DNA from: Azoarcus sp. L1K30
Lineage (GTDB): Bacteria > Pseudomonadota > Gammaproteobacteria > Burkholderiales > Rhodocyclaceae
Assembly (NCBI RefSeq): GCF_018122735.1
Contig: NZ_JAGRRD010000001.1
Coordinates: 4,894,533-4,958,532, forward strand
Direction of reading: 5' to 3'
DNA: 64,000 nt
Both the position numbers and the translations under genes were made by a program. The notes under the pieces were generated by a model, which was not told the DNA's origin, made no database searches, and saw only the letters and a list, made by a program, of their open reading frames with translations. Shown here piece by piece: positions 37,211 through 46,043 of this stretch; position 1 is the stretch's first letter; each line of letters opens with the position of its first letter.

Positions 37211-38809
37211 ATGCCCACCCTGAGTGCGGCGGACCACGCCACGAGTCCGCCCAGTATCGAGATCCCGCGTCAGTACAATGCCGCAGACGATCTCATCGGC
37301 CGCAACCTCGCGGCCGGTCGCGGCGCCAAGCTGGCCTATATCGATGACGCCGGCAGTTACACCTACGATGAGCTCGCCAGACGGGTGAATCGTTGCGCCA
37401 GTGCGCTGCGAACGGCTGCCGGCCTGCGCCAGGAAGACCGCATCCTGGTGTGCGTGCACGACACGATCGAATTTCCCACCGTGTTCCTTGGCGCGATCAA
37501 GGCCGGCGTGGTGCCGATCGCGGTCAATACCTTGCTGACCGCGCATGACTACGATTACATGCTCACCGACAGCCGGGCGCGCATCGCCGTAGTGTCGGCC
37601 GCGCTGATGCCGCTGGTCGAGCCGCTGCTCGGCAAGGTGCCGACGCTCGAGCGCATCATTGTCGCCGGCACTGCCAACCCCGGGCCGGACAGCCTTGCCG
37701 CCTTGCTCGAGCAGGGCAGCGACGAATTCGACACCGCATCGACGCTGGCCGACGACGCCTGTTTCTGGCTCTATTCATCGGGTTCGACCGGTGCCCCCAA
37801 GGGCACGGTGCACATCCACTCCAGCCTGATCCAGACTGCCGAGCTGTATGCCCGTCCGGTGATCGGCATCGGCGAAGCCGACGTGGTGTTCTCGGCGGCG
37901 AAACTGTTCTTTGCCTACGGGCTGGGCAATGGCCTGACCTTTCCGCTGGCCGTCGGCGCCACCGCGGTGCTGATGGCGGAGCGGCCGACACCGGCGGCGG
38001 TGTTCGAGCGTCTGCGCAAGCATCGGCCGACGATCTTCTACGGTGTGCCCACGCTCTATGCGTCCATGCTTGCCAGTGCCGACTGTCCGACGCGGGACGA
38101 GATGCGCCTGCGCGCCTGTACCTCGGCCGGCGAGGCGCTTCCCGAGGAAATCGGCAAGCGCTGGACCGAACGCTTCGGGGTGGACATTCTCGACGGCATC
38201 GGTTCCACCGAGATGCTGCACATCTTCCTTTCCAACCGCGCCGGCGATGTGCATTACGGCACCACCGGCAAGCCGGTGCCCGGCTATGCGGTGCGACTCA
38301 TCGACGACGAAGGCAACGCGGTGAATGAGCCGGGCGTGCCCGGCGAACTCCAGATCAGCGGGCCGACATCCGCCGCGTATTACTGGAACAACCGCGAGAA
38401 GACCCGTGCCACGTTCCAGGGACAATGGACGCGCAGCGGCGACAAGTACCAGATGGATGCCGACGGCTACTACGTCTACGCCGGCCGCAGCGACGACATG
38501 CTCAAGGTCAGCGGCATCTATGTGTCGCCGATTGAGGTCGAGTCCGCGCTGATCGCCCATGCGGCCGTCCTCGAAGCGGCGGTGGTCGGCTGTGAGGACG
38601 ACGACAGGCTGATCAAGCCCAAGGCCTACATCGTGCTCAAGCCCGGTCTCGTAGCCGACGATGCGCTGCGCGATCAGCTCAAGGCCCACGTCAAGAGCCT
38701 GCTCGCCCCATACAAGTACCCGCGCTGGATGGAATTCGTCGACGAACTGCCCAAGACCGCCACCGGCAAGATCCAGCGCTTCAAGCTGCGCGCCGCGGCC
38801 CAGCGCTGA
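37211..38809 (+). CDS. bclA: Benzoate-CoA ligase
   Basis: AMP-forming ligase of 532 aa that makes benzoyl-CoA from benzoate, ATP and CoA. Core motifs: LYSSGSTGAPKGTVHIH (P-loop), DGIGSTEMLHIFLSN, HYGTTGKPVPGYAVRL, SGDKYQMDADGYYVYAGRSD and DMLKVSGIYVSPIEVE, ending PKTATGKIQRFKLRA with the catalytic lysine. AKLFFAYGLGNGLTFPLAVG is typical of benzoate-CoA ligases. GGAGGAG lies 7 bases before ATG 37211. This is the entry reaction of the box pathway. Confidence 0.94.
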   Translation: MPTLSAADHATSPPSIEIPRQYNAADDLIGRNLAAGRGAKLAYIDDAGSYTYDELARRVNRCASALRTAAGLRQEDRILVCVHDTIEFPTVFLGAIKAGVVPIAVNTLLTAHDYDYMLTDSRARIAVVSAALMPLVEPLLGKVPTLERIIVAGTANPGPDSLAALLEQGSDEFDTASTLADDACFWLYSSGSTGAPKGTVHIHSSLIQTAELYARPVIGIGEADVVFSAAKLFFAYGLGNGLTFPLAVGATAVLMAERPTPAAVFERLRKHRPTIFYGVPTLYASMLASADCPTRDEMRLRACTSAGEALPEEIGKRWTERFGVDILDGIGSTEMLHIFLSNRAGDVHYGTTGKPVPGYAVRLIDDEGNAVNEPGVPGELQISGPTSAAYYWNNREKTRATFQGQWTRSGDKYQMDADGYYVYAGRSDDMLKVSGIYVSPIEVESALIAHAAVLEAAVVGCEDDDRLIKPKAYIVLKPGLVADDALRDQLKAHVKSLLAPYKYPRWMEFVDELPKTATGKIQRFKLRAAAQR

Positions 38810-38823
38810 ACCGGAGAACATTC

Positions 38824-39321
38824 ATGACCGCGATGCAGCAAGCCATTGAAATCATCAAGGACGAACACCGCTCCATGGGCGCCGTGCTCAAGGGCCTGCA
38901 GGCCCATGTCGAGGCCGTGCGCGAAGGCCGGGACAAGCCGGACTTCCCGCTCTTTCAGGCCATGTTCGACTACATCGAGACCATCCCCGACCGCGTGCAT
39001 CACCCCAAGGAAGACGAGACCCTGTTCCGCCTGCTGCGCATGCGCAGCCACGCCGCCGACACCATCCTCGATGAGCTGGAGGGCCAGCACGACGTCTGCG
39101 GCACCCTGCTCGCATCGGTACGCAAGGCGATGGGCGCCTATCGCGAAAGCGGTGACATCGCCGGCTTCGAGCGCAGCCTTGGCGCCTATGCGGAGTTCCT
39201 GTGGGAGCACATGCGCAAGGAAGAAGAAGTCGTCATGCCGCTGGCGGCAGAAAACCTCACCAGCGAAGACTGGGAAACCATCCACGCGGCCTTTCAGGCC
39301 AACCGGAGTCAGGCCTGGTAA
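38824..39321 (+). CDS. Hemerythrin HHE domain protein in the benzoate operon
   Basis: Protein of 165 aa made almost entirely of one hemerythrin domain: IIKDEHRSMGAVLKGL, DRVHHPKEDETLFRLL, EGQHDVCGTLLASV and EFLWEHMRKEEEVVMPLAAENL supply the usual di-iron ligands. It starts 14 bases after bclA and ends 58 bases before the transport gene. An O2-binding protein in an operon whose key step consumes O2 could be a local oxygen carrier or sensor; that is inference. Confidence 0.88.
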   Translation: MTAMQQAIEIIKDEHRSMGAVLKGLQAHVEAVREGRDKPDFPLFQAMFDYIETIPDRVHHPKEDETLFRLLRMRSHAADTILDELEGQHDVCGTLLASVRKAMGAYRESGDIAGFERSLGAYAEFLWEHMRKEEEVVMPLAAENLTSEDWETIHAAFQANRSQAW

Positions 39322-39331
39322 GGGCTTGCGG

Positions 39332-39348
39332 CGGGGCCCGCAGCCCCG
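39332..39348 (+). other. Short GC hairpin before the ABC transporter genes
   Basis: Stem cggggc / gccccg with a five-base loop (ccgca), between the hemerythrin gene and the substrate-binding protein gene. No T-run follows, so full termination is not expected. Confidence 0.35.
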
Positions 39349-39379
39349 TCAATACATCGAAAAACGACAGGAGACAAAG

Positions 39380-40567
39380 ATGAAATCGGAAAACGGTCGC
39401 ACATCGGTACGCAGTGTTGTGGGTCTGGTCGGTGTGGCAGTTGCCGCCTTGCTGCCTCTGGGAGCCGCGCACGCCGCGGAGAAGGTCAAAGTCGGCCTGA
39501 TGCTGCCCTACACCGGCACCTATGCGGCGCTGGGCAATGCCATCACCAACGGCTTCAAGCAATACGTGGCGGAGCAGGGCGGGACGCTGGCCGGGCGCGA
39601 AGTGGAGTACTTCGTCGTCGATGACGAATCGGATCCTTCCAAGGCCACCGAGAACGCCAACAAGCTGGTCAAGCGCGACGAAGTCGACGTCCTGGTCGGC
39701 ACGGTGCACTCCGGGGTCGCCCTGGCCATGGCCAAGGTCGCGCGCGACAGCAAGACGCTGATGATCATCCCCAACGCCGGCGCCGACGAACTTACCGGTC
39801 CGCTGTGCTCGCCCAACGTGTTCCGCACCTCCTTCACCAACTGGCAACCGGCCTACGCCATGGGCAAGGTCGCAGCCGAACGCGGGCACAAGACCGCGGT
39901 GACGCTGACGTGGAAATACGCGGCCGGCGAACAGGCCGTCGATGGCTTCGCAAGCGCCTTCGAGAGCGGTGGCGGCAAGGTGGTCAAGCAGCTCACCTTG
40001 CCCTTCCCGGGGGTCGAGTTCCAGCCCTACCTGACCGAGATCGCCTCGCTCAAGCCCGATGCCGTGTACGTGTTCTTCGCCGGAGGCGGCGCGGTCAAGT
40101 TCGTCAAGGATTACGACGCCGCAGGGCTCAAGAGCAGCATCCCGCTGTACTCGAGTGGCTTCCTCACCGACGGTACGCTGGGCGCAATGGGCGGTTCGGG
40201 CGAAGGCCTGCTGACCGCGCTGCAGTACGCAGACGGCCTCGACGTGGCCAAGGACAAGGCCTTCCGTACCGCCTACGCGATGAGCTACAAGATGCAGCCC
40301 GACGTCTATGCCGTGCAGGGCTATGACGCGGCGCAGTTGCTGAAGTCCGGTCTCGACGCGGTCAAGGGCGGCAAGCTCGAGCAGGGCGCCATGATCAAGG
40401 CCATGGAGTCGGCCACGGTCGATAGCCCGCGGGGTGCCTTCACCCTGTCGAAGGCGCACAACCCGGTGCAGGACATCTACCTGCGCAAGGCCGAAGGTCA
40501 GGAGAACAAGGTGGTCGGCGTCGCAGCGAAAAAGCTGGCCGACCCCGCACGCGGCTGCCGCATGTAA
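39380..40567 (+). CDS. ABC transporter substrate-binding protein (branched-chain amino acid type), benzoate uptake
   Basis: Periplasmic binding protein of 395 aa. Signal peptide up to GAAHAA; mature protein starts EKVKVGLMLPYTGTYAALGNAITNGFKQYV, the HAAT/LivK-type receptor fold. AGGREVEYFVVDD-type strands and a C-terminal NPVQDIYLRKAEG are typical of aromatic-acid receptors. Its position after benzoate-CoA ligase and before LivHMGF-like genes indicates benzoate or a related aromatic acid as ligand (inference). AGGAGAC precedes ATG 39380. Confidence 0.88.
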   Translation: MKSENGRTSVRSVVGLVGVAVAALLPLGAAHAAEKVKVGLMLPYTGTYAALGNAITNGFKQYVAEQGGTLAGREVEYFVVDDESDPSKATENANKLVKRDEVDVLVGTVHSGVALAMAKVARDSKTLMIIPNAGADELTGPLCSPNVFRTSFTNWQPAYAMGKVAAERGHKTAVTLTWKYAAGEQAVDGFASAFESGGGKVVKQLTLPFPGVEFQPYLTEIASLKPDAVYVFFAGGGAVKFVKDYDAAGLKSSIPLYSSGFLTDGTLGAMGGSGEGLLTALQYADGLDVAKDKAFRTAYAMSYKMQPDVYAVQGYDAAQLLKSGLDAVKGGKLEQGAMIKAMESATVDSPRGAFTLSKAHNPVQDIYLRKAEGQENKVVGVAAKKLADPARGCRM

Positions 40568-40603
40568 TTCCGCGTCTCCACGCCCGCTTCAATCCAACCG
40601 TAT

Positions 40604-40627
40604 CCGGGCGCCGCACGCGGCGCCCGG
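40604..40627 (+). other. Strong hairpin overlapping the permease ribosome site
   Basis: Perfect 10-bp stem ccgggcgccg / cggcgcccgg with loop cacg. The 3' arm ends inside the Shine-Dalgarno of the next gene (ggagggga, 40626-40633). Such a hairpin after a binding-protein gene usually protects the upstream mRNA and lowers expression of the permease; here it may also limit ribosome access. Confidence 0.55.
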
Positions 40628-40639
40628 AGGGGAAGACTC

Positions 40640-41506
40640 ATGGATTTCACGACGTTCCTGATACAGATTCTGAACTCGCTGCAGTACGGCTTGCTGCTGT
40701 TCCTGGTGGCCAGCGGACTGACCCTGGTGTTCGGCATCATGGGCATCATCAACCTGGCGCATGGCAGCTTCTACATGATCGGCGCCTATCTCGCCTTCGC
40801 GCTGACGAGCATGACCGGCAACCTGATGCTCGCCATCGCGCTCGGCATTCCGCTGGCCTTCGCCTTTGGCGCCTTGCTCGAATGGCTGCTGTTCGCCCAT
40901 CTCTACAAGCGCGACCACCTCGAACAGGTGCTGCTGACCTACGGCCTCATTCTCATCTTTGAAGAGTTGCGAAGTCTCACCATGGGCGACGATGTCCACG
41001 GCGTGGACATTCCGGCCCTGTTCTCGGCCTCCATCCCCCTGTCCGACACGCTGTCGTACCCGGTGTATCGCATCCTGATCTCGGTGGTCTGCCTCGCCCT
41101 TGCAGGCGGTCTGTGGTGGCTGATGCAGCGCACCCGGCTGGGCATGATGATCCGCGCCGGCAGTCACGACCGCGACATGGTGCAGTCGCTCGGCATCGAC
41201 ATCAACATGCTGTACCGCACCGTGTTCGCGCTCGGCGTGGCGCTGGCCGCGCTCGCCGGCATGCTGGCCGCGCCGATTTCGTCGGTGTATCCGGGCATGG
41301 GCGGCAGCGTGCTGATCATCTCCTTCGTCATCGTCGTCATCGGTGGCATCGGGTCGGTGTGGGGGGCCTTGCTGGCCGCGCTGCTGATCGGCTTTGCCGA
41401 CACCTTCGGCAAGGTGCTGCTGCCCGACCTGGCGGGGCTGGTGGTGTATCTCGTCATGGCGGTGGTGCTGCTGTGGCGCCCGGAAGGCATCTTCAGGAAG
41501 GGATAG
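40640..41506 (+). CDS. ABC transporter permease, LivH type
   Basis: Inner-membrane permease of 288 aa with about eight helices. LivH features: LQYGLLLFLVASGLTLVFGIMGIINLAHGSFYMIGAY at the start, a cytoplasmic loop GMMIRAGSHDRDMVQSLGID (EAA-like contact with the ATPase), and VVIGGIGSVWGALLAALLIG. Forms the channel with the LivM-type protein encoded 6 bases downstream. Confidence 0.9.
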   Translation: MDFTTFLIQILNSLQYGLLLFLVASGLTLVFGIMGIINLAHGSFYMIGAYLAFALTSMTGNLMLAIALGIPLAFAFGALLEWLLFAHLYKRDHLEQVLLTYGLILIFEELRSLTMGDDVHGVDIPALFSASIPLSDTLSYPVYRILISVVCLALAGGLWWLMQRTRLGMMIRAGSHDRDMVQSLGIDINMLYRTVFALGVALAALAGMLAAPISSVYPGMGGSVLIISFVIVVIGGIGSVWGALLAALLIGFADTFGKVLLPDLAGLVVYLVMAVVLLWRPEGIFRKG

Positions 41507-41512
41507 GACACA

Positions 41513-42493
41513 ATGAACCCGACAACCCAATCCCGCATCGCCCTGGTGTTCAAGCTGGCTGTGCTCGCCGCTGTGATCGCCTTTCCGGCATTCGGATCGT
41601 CCTTCTATACGGAAATGGTGGCCAAGGTGCTGGTGCTCGCCATCTTCGCCATGAGCCTCGACCTGCTGGTCGGCTTCACCGGCCTGGTCAGCCTCGGGCA
41701 CGCCGCCTACTTCGGCATTGCCGCCTATGCCGTCGCGCTGGCCACACCCAAGTACGATCCCGCCAACCTGTGGTTCGTGTTCCCGGTCGCCGTGCTGGCG
41801 GCGGCGCTCGCGGCCCTCGTCATCGGCATTTTCGTGCTGCGCACCAAGGGCATCTACTTCATCATGGTCACGCTCGCCTTCGCCCAGATGGCGTACTACA
41901 TCTTTCACGACACTCCGCTCGGCGGCGGCTCCGACGGCATCTACGTCAACTTCAAGCCTGACGCCGCCATCGCCGGATGGACCCCCTTCGACCTCAACGA
42001 ACCGCTGCACCTGTATTACTTCGTGGTGCTCGCACTGGTGGCCGTGTTCGTCTTCCTCACCCTGGTGCTGCGCTCGCCATTCGGCCGGGTGCTGGTGGGT
42101 ATCCGCAGCAACGAACATCGCATGCAGTCGCTCGGCTACGCGACCTTCGGCTACAAGCTGGCCGCGTTTACGCTGGCCGGGGCACTGGCGGGCGTGGCAG
42201 GCTTTCTCTACGCCGTGCTGTTCGGTTTCGTGACCCCGGAATACCTGTCGTGGCACCAGTCGGGCAACGTGCTGATGATGGTTATCCTCGGCGGCATGGG
42301 CAATCTCGGCGGGGCGGTACTCGGCGCCTTCGCCTTCATCGGTCTGCAGGAGCTGTTCTCCGGCTGGACCAAGCACTGGCAGTTGCTGATGGGCGGCGTC
42401 ATCGTTGCCGCCGTGCTGTTCATGCCGGGCGGACTGTCGGCGCTGCCGAAGCGGATCCTGAAACTTGTCAACGGAGAGCGCGGCAATGGCTGA
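41513..42493 (+). CDS. ABC transporter permease, LivM type
   Basis: Inner-membrane permease of 326 aa. Typical LivM elements: MSLDLLVGFTGLVSLGHAAYFGIAAY, FVLRTKGIYFIMVTLAFAQM, the ATPase-contact loop LVGIRSNEHRMQSLGYATFGYKLAAF, and ILGGMGNLGGAVLGAFAFIG. It overlaps the first ATPase gene by 8 bases, so coupling is likely. Confidence 0.9.
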   Translation: MNPTTQSRIALVFKLAVLAAVIAFPAFGSSFYTEMVAKVLVLAIFAMSLDLLVGFTGLVSLGHAAYFGIAAYAVALATPKYDPANLWFVFPVAVLAAALAALVIGIFVLRTKGIYFIMVTLAFAQMAYYIFHDTPLGGGSDGIYVNFKPDAAIAGWTPFDLNEPLHLYYFVVLALVAVFVFLTLVLRSPFGRVLVGIRSNEHRMQSLGYATFGYKLAAFTLAGALAGVAGFLYAVLFGFVTPEYLSWHQSGNVLMMVILGGMGNLGGAVLGAFAFIGLQELFSGWTKHWQLLMGGVIVAAVLFMPGGLSALPKRILKLVNGERGNG

Positions 42494-43286
42494 AGCAGAC
42501 AACAGCATCCAGGTGGCCGCGCCGGCACCGGTGACGGGCGAGGCAATGCTGGTCGCCGACAAGCTCACCCGCCGCTTCGGCGGCCTGGCGGCGAACCAGG
42601 GTGTATGCCTGACCCTCGAGCGGGGCAAGCTGCACGCCTTGCTCGGCCCCAATGGCGCCGGCAAGTCGACCTGTATCAACATGCTGTCGGGCGACCTGCC
42701 GCCCTCCGAAGGCCGCATCCTGCTCGGCGGCAAGGACATCACGCGCCTGGGCGCGGCGCAGCGTTCGCGCATCGGCATCGGTCGCAGCTACCAGCGCACC
42801 AACATCTTTCCGCAATTCAGCGTGCTCGAGAACTGCCGGCTGGCCGCGCAGTCGCGCAACCCGCGGCCGTGGAAGCTCTTCACCGATGCCTTGCGCCTGC
42901 GCGACACGCTGGAGCGCGCACGTGCGGCCATCGTCGAAGCCGGGCTGGCAGGGCGCGAGGAGCGCATTGCCGGCACCATGTCGCATGGCGAACAGCGTCA
43001 GCTCGAGATTGCGATGGTGCTCGCCACCGATGCGCGCGTGCTGCTGCTGGACGAGCCGCTTGCCGGCATGGGTTCGGAAGAGTCGGCGCAGATGGTGGAA
43101 CTGCTCAAGGGGCTCAAGGAGAACCGCGCGATCCTGCTCGTCGAGCACGACATGGACGCCGTGTTCGCCGTGGCCGACACCATCACCGTGATGGTCAACG
43201 GCGTAGTGCTCGAATCCGGGCCACCCGAGCAGATTCGCAACAGCGCGGACGTACAGACCGCCTATCTTGGAGACGGCCATGTCTAA
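42486..43286 (+). CDS. ABC transporter ATP-binding protein, LivG type
   Basis: ATPase of 266 aa. Walker A GPNGAGKST, Q-loop in RSYQRTNIFPQFSVLEN, signature MSHGEQRQLEIAMVLA (SHGEQ, slightly unusual but normal for this subgroup), Walker B VLLLDEPLAGM, and H-loop LLVEHDMD. The ATG at 42486 follows GGAGAG by 7 bases and gives an N-terminal extension of ~25 residues before the ABC core. Overlaps the LivF-type gene by 8 bases. Confidence 0.9.
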   Translation: MAEADNSIQVAAPAPVTGEAMLVADKLTRRFGGLAANQGVCLTLERGKLHALLGPNGAGKSTCINMLSGDLPPSEGRILLGGKDITRLGAAQRSRIGIGRSYQRTNIFPQFSVLENCRLAAQSRNPRPWKLFTDALRLRDTLERARAAIVEAGLAGREERIAGTMSHGEQRQLEIAMVLATDARVLLLDEPLAGMGSEESAQMVELLKGLKENRAILLVEHDMDAVFAVADTITVMVNGVVLESGPPEQIRNSADVQTAYLGDGHV

Positions 43287-43992
43287 TGTGCTGCTCGAAG
43301 CCCGCGAGCTTCATACCTACTATGGTTCCAGCCATATCCTGCACGGGGTCGATTTCCGCATCCATAAGGGTGAGACCCTCGGCCTGATGGGGCGCAACGG
43401 CATGGGCAAGACCACGCTGATCCGCTCCATGCTGGGCCTGGTCAAGCCGCGCCACGGTACCGTGAGCGTGCGCGGCGATCTGATGACGGGCGGTCCAACG
43501 CACAAAATCGCACGCCAGGGCATTGCCTACGTGCCGGAAGGCCGGGGCATCTTCCCCAACCTGTCGGTACGCGAGAACCTGCTGATGGCCGCGCGAGCGG
43601 GTGTGGACGGCCAGTGCGACTGGACCTTCGACCGCGTCATGCACACCTTTCCCCGCCTGGGCGAGCGCATCAACAATGGCGGCGGGCAACTTTCGGGGGG
43701 GGAGCAGCAGATGCTCACCATCGGCCGCGCGCTGATGACCAACCCCGACCTGCTGATTCTCGACGAGGCCACCGAAGGCCTGGCGCCGCTGATCGTGCGC
43801 GAGATCTGGCGCGTCATCCGCGAGATCCGCGACAGCGGCATCGCCACCGTCATCGTGGACAAGAACCATGCCGCGGTGACCTCCATCACCGATCGCTCGA
43901 TGATCGTGGTCAAGGGCCAGGTGGTGTTCGATGGTGCCAGTGAAGAGGTGCGCAATAATCCCGAGCTCATTCAGAAGCATCTGGGAGTGTGA
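43279..43992 (+). CDS. ABC transporter ATP-binding protein, LivF type
   Basis: ATPase of 237 aa. Walker A GRNGMGKTT, Q-loop GIAYVPEGRGIFPNLSVREN, signature LSGGEQQMLTIGRAL, Walker B LLILDEATEGLAP. The H-loop reads VIVDKNHAAV where VEQN is usual; the switch His is thus present in a changed context. ATG 43279 follows GGAG by 6 bases. It ends one base before the next gene's GTG start. Confidence 0.9.
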   Translation: MSNVLLEARELHTYYGSSHILHGVDFRIHKGETLGLMGRNGMGKTTLIRSMLGLVKPRHGTVSVRGDLMTGGPTHKIARQGIAYVPEGRGIFPNLSVRENLLMAARAGVDGQCDWTFDRVMHTFPRLGERINNGGGQLSGGEQQMLTIGRALMTNPDLLILDEATEGLAPLIVREIWRVIREIRDSGIATVIVDKNHAAVTSITDRSMIVVKGQVVFDGASEEVRNNPELIQKHLGV

Positions 43993-43993
43993 A

Positions 43994-44767
43994 GTGAAAA
44001 CCGTCCGCATCGGAGAATGCCGCCTCGAGTACGTTCGCCTGCCGTCCAGTCATCCGCGCGAAGCTGCGCCCGCCATCGTCTTCCTGCACGAAGGGTTGGG
44101 CTCGGTGTCGATGTGGCGCGACTTTCCGCAGAAGGTGGCCGACGCCACCGGCTGCGAGGCCGTGGTGTACTCGCGTGCTGGCTACGGGCGCTCCGGCCCG
44201 GCGAAGCTGCCGCGCGCCGTCGACTACATGCACGATGAAGGCCTCGCCGTCCTGCCCGCGTTGCTGGCCGAACTCGGCCTCGAGCGGCCCATCCTGTTCG
44301 GTCACTCCGACGGCGCCTCGATCGCGCTGCTGTGCGCTGGCGGCACCGAGACGCCGCTGACCGGCGTGATCGCGATGGCCCCGCATGTGCTGGTCGAGGA
44401 CATCTCGGTCAGCAGCATCGCCCAGGCCAAAGTCGCCTACACCACGACCGATCTGCCCGCACGCCTGGGCAAGTATCACGACAATGTGGATGCGGTGTTC
44501 TGGGGCTGGAACGACATCTGGCTGCATCCGGAATTCCGTGCCTGGAACATCGAGGCCTACCTGCCCCGAATCCAGTGCCCGGTGATGGCGATCCAGGGCG
44601 AGGACGACGAGTACGGCACCATGGACCAGATCGAACGCATTGCCCGTGGGGCGGCGGATGTCGAACTGGTCAAGCTCGCCGACTGCCGCCACTCGCCGCA
44701 CAAGGACCAGCCGCAGGCCGTGATCGAGGCGGTGACGGCCTTTATCGAACGCGTGGGCGGAGACTGA
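43994..44767 (+). CDS. Alpha/beta hydrolase (box-cluster lactonase-like)
   Basis: Hydrolase of 257 aa. Nucleophile elbow GHSDGAS, oxyanion region FLHEGLGSVSMW, and likely catalytic His in ADCRHSPHKDQP; acid probably the Asp/Glu cluster in IQGEDDEYG. In box gene clusters of other betaproteobacteria a similar gene is annotated as a lactone hydrolase; the real substrate is unproven and could be a lactone formed from the ring-cleavage product. GTG 43994 is the start, with GGGAG 6 bases upstream and no room for an upstream start. Confidence 0.8.
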   Translation: MKTVRIGECRLEYVRLPSSHPREAAPAIVFLHEGLGSVSMWRDFPQKVADATGCEAVVYSRAGYGRSGPAKLPRAVDYMHDEGLAVLPALLAELGLERPILFGHSDGASIALLCAGGTETPLTGVIAMAPHVLVEDISVSSIAQAKVAYTTTDLPARLGKYHDNVDAVFWGWNDIWLHPEFRAWNIEAYLPRIQCPVMAIQGEDDEYGTMDQIERIARGAADVELVKLADCRHSPHKDQPQAVIEAVTAFIERVGGD

Positions 44768-44768
44768 C

Positions 44769-45197
44769 GTGATCTACGAACGCAACAAGCGCATCCGCTT
44801 TTCGCATTGCGACCCGGCCGGCATCGTGTTCTACCCACGCTACGTCGAGCTCTTCAACGAGGTTGTCGAAGACTGGTTTGCCGACGGGCTCGGGGTGGAT
44901 TTTCATACCCTGCACGAGGAGATGCGCCTGGGCATCCCCATGGTCAAGCTCGATGTCGAGTACCTGGCGCCCTCGCGCTACGGCGACCAGCTTACTTTCC
45001 GCCTGCAGGTCATGGCCATCGGCAACGCCTCGCTGCAGCTCGAGATCGGTGCCTGGGCCGGCGAGCAACTGCGCGTGCGCGGTCACCTGAAGGTGGTGTT
45101 GGCGTCGATGGAAAACCTCAAGCCGGAGCCGATCAGTGCCGATTTCTGGCGGCCGAAGTTCGCCGCCTATCTTGCAGACGCAGCAACAATGGAATGA
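44769..45197 (+). CDS. Benzoyl-CoA thioesterase-like protein (4-hydroxybenzoyl-CoA thioesterase family)
   Basis: Hot-dog fold protein of 142 aa. The catalytic motif is RIRFSHCDPAGIVFYPRYVELFNEVVEDWF, with the active Asp in HCDPAGIVFYPRY. In Azoarcus a thioesterase of this family in the benzoate cluster hydrolyses benzoyl-CoA and is thought to prevent CoA depletion, so that role is likely here. The start is GTG 44769, one base after the hydrolase stop, with GGCGGAG upstream. Confidence 0.88.
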   Translation: MIYERNKRIRFSHCDPAGIVFYPRYVELFNEVVEDWFADGLGVDFHTLHEEMRLGIPMVKLDVEYLAPSRYGDQLTFRLQVMAIGNASLQLEIGAWAGEQLRVRGHLKVVLASMENLKPEPISADFWRPKFAAYLADAATME

Positions 45198-45201
45198 AGA
45201 C

Positions 45202-46008
45202 ATGATGGACTACACCCGCTACACCAGCCTGCAGCTCGTGCGCCACGACCGCGGCATCGTCGAGCTCGTCATGGGCCGCGACGGCAAGCTACCGGCGGCA
45301 GACCATGCCGGGCATGGCGAGCTGGCCGACATCTGGCGCGATCTCGATCGCGACCCCGAGGTCGCCGTGATCATCGTGCGCGGGCAGGCCAAGGGCTTTT
45401 CCGCCGGCGGCACGCTGGAACTGGTGGGCGACATGGTCGAGCACTTCGAACACCGGGCCCGGGTGTGGAAGGAGGCGCGCGACATCGTCTACAACATGAT
45501 CAACTGTTCCAAGATCATCATCTCCGCGATCAATGGTCCGGCGGTCGGCGGCGGGCTGGCAGTGGCGCTGATGGCCGACATCTCGATCGCGGCAAAGAAT
45601 GCTCGCCTGATCGACGGCCACACCCGTCTCGGCGTTGCCGCCGGTGACCACGCGGCGATGATCTGGCCGCTGCTATGCGGCATGGCCAAGGCCAAGCTGC
45701 ACCTGCTGCTGTCGGACGAGATCAGCGGAGAGGAGGCCGAACGCATCGGCCTGGTGTCGATGGCGGTCGAGGCCGACGCCTTGATGGACACCGCGATGGA
45801 GGTGGCGGGCAAACTCGCCGCCGGGCCGCAGACCGCGCTGCGCTGGACCAAGCACAGCCTCAACAACTGGCTGCGCCAGGCCGGGCCGATCTTCGACAAC
45901 TCGGTGGCGCTGGAGATGCTCGGCTTCACCGGCCCCGAAGTCCGCGAGGGACTGGCCGCCGTGCGCGAACGCCGCCCCGCCGAGTTCCCGCAGGGCGCGC
46001 CGATCTGA
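45202..46008 (+). CDS. Enoyl-CoA hydratase/isomerase, probably for dehydroadipyl-CoA
   Basis: Crotonase of 268 aa. Oxyanion-hole motifs: GQAKGFSAGGTLELVGDM and SAINGPAVGGGLAVALMADI; then ARLIDGHTRLGVAAGDHAAMIWPLL, in which Asp of AGDHAA replaces the usual second catalytic Glu. BoxD gives 3,4-dehydroadipyl-CoA, which must be isomerised and hydrated to 3-hydroxyadipyl-CoA; this enzyme is the only candidate in the cluster for that (inference). ATG 45202 or 45205 could be used. Confidence 0.85.
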   Translation: MMDYTRYTSLQLVRHDRGIVELVMGRDGKLPAADHAGHGELADIWRDLDRDPEVAVIIVRGQAKGFSAGGTLELVGDMVEHFEHRARVWKEARDIVYNMINCSKIIISAINGPAVGGGLAVALMADISIAAKNARLIDGHTRLGVAAGDHAAMIWPLLCGMAKAKLHLLLSDEISGEEAERIGLVSMAVEADALMDTAMEVAGKLAAGPQTALRWTKHSLNNWLRQAGPIFDNSVALEMLGFTGPEVREGLAAVRERRPAEFPQGAPI

Positions 46009-46043
46009 TCGCGTCCGCAGCACAACATATTCCGGAGTCCGCC

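Noticed and set aside
40589..42778. Minus-strand open frame of 729 codons opposite the transporter genes
   Set aside because: His/Gln/Glu-rich shadow of two membrane permeases; no family resemblance.
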